Positions 31,484 through 32,394 of a stretch of 32,394 bases of DNA are shown here, in pieces. Where the stretch lies: positions 1 through 32,394 of the forward strand of contig CANRDY010000014.1 in the NCBI GenBank assembly GCA_947629515.1, given 5' to 3'. The notes under the pieces are model-generated. The model made no database searches. It was not told where the DNA came from and saw only the letters and a program-made list of their open reading frames with translations. The DNA comes from an uncultured Clostridia bacterium. Lineage in GTDB: Bacteria > Bacillota > Clostridia > Christensenellales > Borkfalkiaceae. Numbering within the stretch: position 1 is the stretch's first letter; every line of letters begins with the position of its first letter. Position numbers and translations under genes: made by a program.

Positions 31484-31513
31484 GCGGCGGGCGCGTTGCA
31501 CCGCGCCCGCCGC
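31484..31513. repeat. family A palindrome copy 8
   Basis: GCGGCGGGCGCG and CGCGCCCGCCGC are exact complements around TTGCAC. It flanks the triple family C array. Confidence 0.85.
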
Positions 31514-31730
31514 TCCCCGTTGAACAGCCTTTCCGCACGTCTATCCGCAACGCCGTTAAGATACATGATCAAGCGGAACGCTTCCCGTTGAACAGCCTCT
31601 CCGCACGTCTTGCTTTCACGCCGTTAAAACACTTGATCAAGCGGAACGCTTGCGGAACGCTCCCCGTTGAACAGCCTCTCCGCACGTCTACCCGCAACGC
31701 CGTTAAGACACATGGTTAAGCGGAACGCTT
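31514..31730 (-). repeat. three tandem family C units upstream of glyA
   Basis: The words CCGTTGAACAGCCT, CCGCACGTCT, CGCCGTTAA and AAGCGGAACGCTT occur in this order three times (about 31514-31583, 31584-31651, 31652-31730). The unit length is 68-79 bases. The last copy ends about 30 bases before the glyA -35 box. Confidence 0.85.
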
Positions 31731-31762
31731 ATTATTTCTCGGGAAAAAATTGCGGGATATCC

Positions 31763-31791
31763 TTGTTATATTCGAAAAAGTATGTTATAAT
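31763..31791 (+). promoter_or_regulatory. sigma-A promoter of glyA
   Basis: TTGTTA (31763-31768), 17 bases, TATAAT (31786-31791), about 20 bases before the start codon. Confidence 0.75.
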
Positions 31792-31811
31792 CAATAAAAA
31801 CGGAGAAAAGT

Positions 31812-32394
31812 ATGATAGATATTTCCCTTATCGCGCAGACCGATCCCGAGATAGCCGAGGCTCTCCGCCTCGAACTCAACCGCCAGCAGAACAATATCGA
31901 GCTTATCGCGAGCGAAAACTTCGTCTCCCCCGCAGTGCTTGCGGCGGCGGGCAGTCACCTCACCAACAAGTACGCCGAGGGCTACCCCGCCCACCGCTAC
32001 TACGGCGGCTGCGGCTTTGTGGATATTGCCGAAAACCTTGCAAGGGATCGCCTTAAAGAGCTGTTCGGCTGCGAATACTGCAACGTCCAGCCCCATTCGG
32101 GAGCGAGCGCGAACCTCGCGGTACTGTTCGCGGCGTGCAACCCCGGCGACACGGTCATGGGAATGAACCTCGCGCACGGGGGTCATCTCTCCCACGGTTC
32201 GCCCGTAAACATATCGGGCAAGTACTTCAACATCGTGCCCTACGGCGTATCTCGGGAGAGCGAGCTTATCGACTACGACGAAATGGAAAAAATCGCCCTC
32301 GAATGTAAGCCCCGCGTTATAATCTGCGGCGCAAGCGCGTACCCGAGGGTGATAGACTTCAGGCGCATACGCGAGATCTGCGACAGGGCGGGCG
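31812..32394 (+). CDS. glyA: serine hydroxymethyltransferase (5' part, cut by window end)
   Basis: The first 194 residues are present and the frame runs off the window. The enzyme interconverts serine and glycine with tetrahydrofolate, using PLP. Seen: [20 protein letters not shown], then [31 protein letters not shown] and [15 protein letters not shown], all SHMT-specific. The PLP lysine lies beyond the edge. ATG 31812 follows CGGAGAAAAGT. The plus-strand promoter is directly upstream, so it is the first gene of its transcript. Confidence 0.95.
   Translation, partial: MIDISLIAQTDPEIAEALRLELNRQQNNIELIASENFVSPAVLAAAGSHLTNKYAEGYPAHRYYGGCGFVDIAENLARDRLKELFGCEYCNVQPHSGASANLAVLFAACNPGDTVMGMNLAHGGHLSHGSPVNISGKYFNIVPYGVSRESELIDYDEMEKIALECKPRVIICGASAYPRVIDFRRIREICDRAG

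Noticed and set aside
31514..31730. Possible CRISPR array (regular repeats of about 70 bp)
   Set aside because: The units repeat along their full length with no unique spacers, and there are no cas genes.

Overview
The window reads as a chromosome segment from a GC-rich, low-abundance-type member of the Firmicutes, most likely class Clostridia (an uncultured gut lineage is a reasonable guess). The signs are strong Shine-Dalgarno sites, sigma-A promoters of TTGACA/TATAAT type, an L27 with an N-terminal extension, a thiamine ECF substrate protein under a TPP riboswitch, a BspA-type leucine-rich-repeat lipoprotein, and the Firmicutes block ylxM-ffh-rpsP-khpA-rimM-trmD-rbgA-rnhB ... comM-dprA-topA-trmFO-hslVU. 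The genus cannot be fixed from the sequence alone.

Layout. 1-335: intergenic repeats. 336-776 (-): small helical protein. 1046-1882: promoter, leader, rplU, rpmA, terminator. 2037-2531: GNAT acetyltransferase. 2955-4512 (-): BspA-type lipoprotein behind an elaborate RNA leader. 4575-6167: two divergent genes, one unknown (-) and one possible RsfA-like DNA-binding protein (+). 6246-7813 (-): thiamine transporter gene with promoter, TPP riboswitch and terminator. 8623-9972: YfbR-like nucleotidase and a Sel1-repeat protein. 10729-11081 (-): a candidate structured non-coding RNA with its own promoter and terminator. 11220-12653: CPA2-type cation/proton antiporter. 12764-12994 (-): small unknown protein. 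13221-30031: a long run of plus-strand housekeeping genes for SRP, ribosome maturation, tRNA modification, DNA processing, topoisomerase I, HslVU protease, HisRS and thioredoxin. 30159-30725 (-): hexapeptide acetyltransferase. 31812-end: glyA, cut by the window edge.

The most distinctive content lies between the genes. Several kilobases of spacer are built from a few repeat families: GC-rich perfect palindromes whose tips change in a pairing-preserving way, a 100-bp array of four hairpins present twice in opposite orientation, a 70-80-bp unit that also occurs as a triple tandem, and modular MITE-like elements that interrupt even the ffh-rpsP linkage. Several operon spacers consist of short-period tandem arrays unrelated to each other.

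The best candidates for something undescribed are two RNAs. One is the leader of the BspA-type gene (21-bp closing helix with strand-specific G-U pairs, an internal hairpin whose 8-nt bulge is complementary to the segment just after the closing helix, then an intrinsic terminator). The other is the roughly 320-nt RNA at 10729-11047. Both calls rest on inspection of complementarity only; no folding program or database search was run.
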